A stretch of 8,943 nt of DNA from NCBI GenBank assembly GCA_937952445.1, contig CALGAA010000283.1, positions 1-8,943 of the forward strand, given 5' to 3'. Positions 6,813 through 8,943 of this stretch are shown piece after piece. Origin of the DNA: an uncultured Bacteroidota bacterium (GTDB taxonomy: Bacteria; Bacteroidota; Bacteroidia; Chitinophagales; Saprospiraceae). A program made the position numbers and the translations under genes. How positions within the stretch are numbered: the first letter of the stretch is position 1; the number at the start of each line of letters is the position of its first letter. The notes beneath the pieces are model-generated. The model saw only the letters and a list, made by a program, of their open reading frames with translations. It did not search any database and was not told where the DNA came from.

Positions 6813-6851
6813 AAAATCAAATGGTGAAGATGACCTTCATGATTTGATTTT
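6813..6851. promoter_or_regulatory. 39-bp imperfect dyad upstream of the acyl-CoA oxidase gene
   Basis: AAAATCAAAT (6813-6822) and ATTTGATTTT (6842-6851) are perfect inverted copies. Inside them TGAAG (6825-6829) pairs with CTTCA (6835-6839) around a 5-base loop, with one G-U and one G-G position between the two stems. It ends 28 bases before the chosen start codon. The AT-rich arms suit an operator for a dimeric repressor of a lipid-degradation gene. An mRNA leader hairpin, or a terminator for transcripts arriving from copy B, is also possible. No strong T-run follows the right arm. Confidence 0.55.
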
Positions 6852-6879
6852 GGTATATTGGATGCAAAACAACCACATT

Positions 6880-8943
6880 ATGATAAGCAACCCGTACCCT
6901 CCTCAGGTCGTTTCCTATCTACCCTTTTTATACATCATATGGGCTGATGGGCTTTTGACTGAATCCGAACTCGATGTTGTCCGAAATACTGTCCGATCAG
7001 ACGACACATTATCGGATGAAGACCGGGAAATAATGGTTGCTTTTCTCGACCCGGACCACGTTCCGGCTGACGAGGTGTATCATACATGGAAGGATTTGTT
7101 CAAGCAATCGGATTTGAAGTTTAATTTCGAGGAAGATTATCCCCTGACTGATTATGCTATGCGATTAGCGGAATGGGCCTCACCGGATTATGTCGAAAAT
7201 GCCAAGAGCCTGTCGCGCATCGAATACAACCTTGGATTGCAACCGGGTCAATATCAAAATCTTATTCAGGATTATCCGGTGGAGGCCGTTGTGCGTCCGT
7301 CGTTTGACCCGGGCGTAATGCGTTCGATCCTGGATGGCGAGTATGAAGATTTGATCAGAGAATTGCAGCAAAATATCACCAGGGATCAAATGTTTCATTG
7401 GAATTTGACACCGGATTTGAGTGAAAACAGAACCAGGACAGGACAGCAGGTGGTTCGGCTGGGTGAGATGGGGTACGGGTCGATGGCTTTTCCTACACAA
7501 TACGGCGGGCAGGGGGATTTGAGAGCATACGGGCATATTTTTGAAAATCTACTTTATACAAGTGGCAGCACTGCTGTGAAATTTGGTGTACAGTACGGAT
7601 TGTTTGGAGGAAGTATTGCCAGCCTTGGCACCGAAAAACACCATAAAAAGTGGTTGCGTGATTTGGGGTCTGGAAAGCTGGCAGGGTGTTTTGCGATGAC
7701 CGAAGAAGATCATGGGTCAAACGTACGTGCACTCAAAACAACCGCCACTTATGTGGCTGATGGCCATTGCCTGGTGGTCCATACCCCCGATCCCACGGAT
7801 TGTAAAATTTACATCGGGGGAGCGTTATCTGCGCAAATGGCTACTGTGTTTGCCCAGCTGATTGTACAGGGTCAAAATCACGGAGTCCATGCCATCGTTG
7901 TGCCGCTAAGGGATGAGGAAGGAAATTTGCTTCCTGGAATCAGGATCGAAGACAATGGATACAAAGCCGGTCTCAATGGGGTGGATAATGGTCGGATATG
8001 GTTTGACGAGGTAAAGGTTCCGGTCTTTAATTTACTGGATCGTTTTGGTTCGATCGACGACCATGGGAGGTATCATTCTCCCATTCAAAAAGGAAGCAAA
8101 CGGTTTTTTACCATGTTGGGAACCCTGGTGGCTGGTCGGATTTGCGTGGGAAAAGGATCCGTCGCCGGTTCCAAATTGGCTCTGGCGATCGCGTTGCGAT
8201 ATGCCTACCAGCGAAGGCAGTTTGGGAAAGACGTACACAGCGCAGAGAGTTTATTGATCGAATATTCGAACCATCAAATGCGGTTGTTTCCTCTCCTGGC
8301 TAAAACGTATGGCCTTCATTTTGCATTGGAAGACCTGATGGCTCGATACGCCAGCGCCCCTCCCGGAAGCGATATTCGCGAATTGGAAGCGGAAGCTGCG
8401 GCACTCAAGGCCCTGGCCAGCTGGCATGGAAATCAAACCGTTCAGGAATGTCGGGAAGCTTGCGGAGGCCAGGGATATATGAGTGAAAACCGGCTCCCGG
8501 AACTGCGGGCAGACCTGGATGTTTTTGCGACTTTCGAAGGCGATAATCACGTTATTTTACAGTTGGCTGCTAAAGGTGTTCTATCCGCTTTCCAATCCGA
8601 TTTTAATGCGGAATCACTGCTTGGAGTGATTAAATACCTCAGCCGAAACTGGGCTGATACTCTGGTGACGTTCAATCCGGTGTATCGGAACAATGTGGAT
8701 GTATCCCACCTCTACAGCCGGACTTTTCACAGCGACGCCTTTTCATACCGACGACGTCGGTTGACGTTTTCACTGGCCCAGCGAATGAATAGATTGTTTG
8801 GGAAGAGGGTATCCCCATACCAGGCCTTTTTGCGCGTGCAAACTCATGTAGGGCAAGTGGCTTTGGCTTATGCGGAAGAGAAATGTCTGTTGGCTTTGCA
8901 CGCTGAAATCGAGAAAACGGTGCAACCGGATGAAAAATTTATG
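6880..8943 (+). CDS. Acyl-CoA oxidase/dehydrogenase with N-terminal TerB-like domain (3' end outside the window)
   Basis: The visible 688 residues are open to the window edge. The protein would introduce the trans-2 double bond into acyl-CoA using FAD, the first step of beta-oxidation; whether oxygen or an electron-transfer flavoprotein accepts the electrons is not certain. Residues 1 to about 85 are acidic and helical with W-A-D-G (21-24) followed by E28 and E30, the pattern of TerB-like domains. The flavoprotein core begins near 170. It has the FAD/substrate motif GCFAMTEEDHGSN (269-281), the oxidase-type GLNGVDNGRIWFD (364-376), RRQFG (445-449), a CGGQGY segment and FEGDN with E553 as candidate catalytic base. 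The oxidase-type C-terminal region follows and is cut. Perhaps 70-100 residues are missing. An alternative in-frame ATG lies at 6862; 6880 was chosen for spacing from the upstream dyad. No Shine-Dalgarno sequence is seen. Confidence 0.9.
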   Translation, partial: MISNPYPPQVVSYLPFLYIIWADGLLTESELDVVRNTVRSDDTLSDEDREIMVAFLDPDHVPADEVYHTWKDLFKQSDLKFNFEEDYPLTDYAMRLAEWASPDYVENAKSLSRIEYNLGLQPGQYQNLIQDYPVEAVVRPSFDPGVMRSILDGEYEDLIRELQQNITRDQMFHWNLTPDLSENRTRTGQQVVRLGEMGYGSMAFPTQYGGQGDLRAYGHIFENLLYTSGSTAVKFGVQYGLFGGSIASLGTEKHHKKWLRDLGSGKLAGCFAMTEEDHGSNVRALKTTATYVADGHCLVVHTPDPTDCKIYIGGALSAQMATVFAQLIVQGQNHGVHAIVVPLRDEEGNLLPGIRIEDNGYKAGLNGVDNGRIWFDEVKVPVFNLLDRFGSIDDHGRYHSPIQKGSKRFFTMLGTLVAGRICVGKGSVAGSKLALAIALRYAYQRRQFGKDVHSAESLLIEYSNHQMRLFPLLAKTYGLHFALEDLMARYASAPPGSDIRELEAEAAALKALASWHGNQTVQECREACGGQGYMSENRLPELRADLDVFATFEGDNHVILQLAAKGVLSAFQSDFNAESLLGVIKYLSRNWADTLVTFNPVYRNNVDVSHLYSRTFHSDAFSYRRRRLTFSLAQRMNRLFGKRVSPYQAFLRVQTHVGQVALAYAEEKCLLALHAEIEKTVQPDEKFM

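Noticed and set aside
5742..8943. SDR and acyl-CoA oxidase as a single fatty-acid operon
   Set aside because: They are separated by about 418 bp containing repeat copy B and a strong dyad, so co-transcription is not supported even though the functions could be related.

Overview
The window looks like a chromosomal segment of a Bacteroidota bacterium, and I would guess a Saprospiraceae-like lineage. Three things point that way: starts with no Shine-Dalgarno sequence in A-rich leaders, a TAnnTTTG-type -7 box upstream of the RNase P RNA gene, and the gene types present (DUF805 protein, very large NtrY-like kinase, long acyl-CoA oxidase). The taxonomic call is inference, since no rRNA or marker gene beyond cmk is visible.

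Layout. The 3' part of a cytidylate kinase gene (cmk, 1-525, +) converges on a small DUF805 membrane protein gene (571-942, -). A stretch of about 340 bases without a gene follows. Next is a complete class A RNase P RNA gene (rnpB, about 1286-1675, -). Its upstream region is shared divergently with a 1146-codon membrane sensor histidine kinase (1767-5207, +), for which no response regulator lies in the window. Then come an SDR oxidoreductase (5742-6461, +) and an acyl-CoA oxidase (6880-8943, +, running off the right edge). The oxidase has no stop codon inside the window and is open for 688 codons.

The most unusual structure is a pair of direct-repeat elements that bracket the SDR gene. Copy A (5206-5609) begins inside the stop codon of the kinase, and copy B (6544-6796) lies between the SDR and oxidase genes. 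They share an ungapped 184-bp block (22 mismatches by hand count, about 88% identity) and a 61-bp block (8 mismatches). Between these blocks copy A carries about 150 bp that copy B lacks. Mismatches show no codon-position bias, so the open frames inside are not genes. Copy B starts at a 28-bp dyad and is flanked by a 5-bp direct repeat, ATTGG, which could be a target-site duplication. The element resembles a REP/MITE-like dispersed repeat.

How the genes relate. cmk and rnpB are housekeeping. The kinase would sense an envelope or membrane signal and act on a regulator encoded elsewhere. The SDR and the oxidase are both plausible lipid-metabolism enzymes, but copy B and a strong 39-bp dyad (6813-6851) separate them, so they are probably transcribed independently. 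The RNase P RNA has a noteworthy compensated base-pair change in its P4 core helix.
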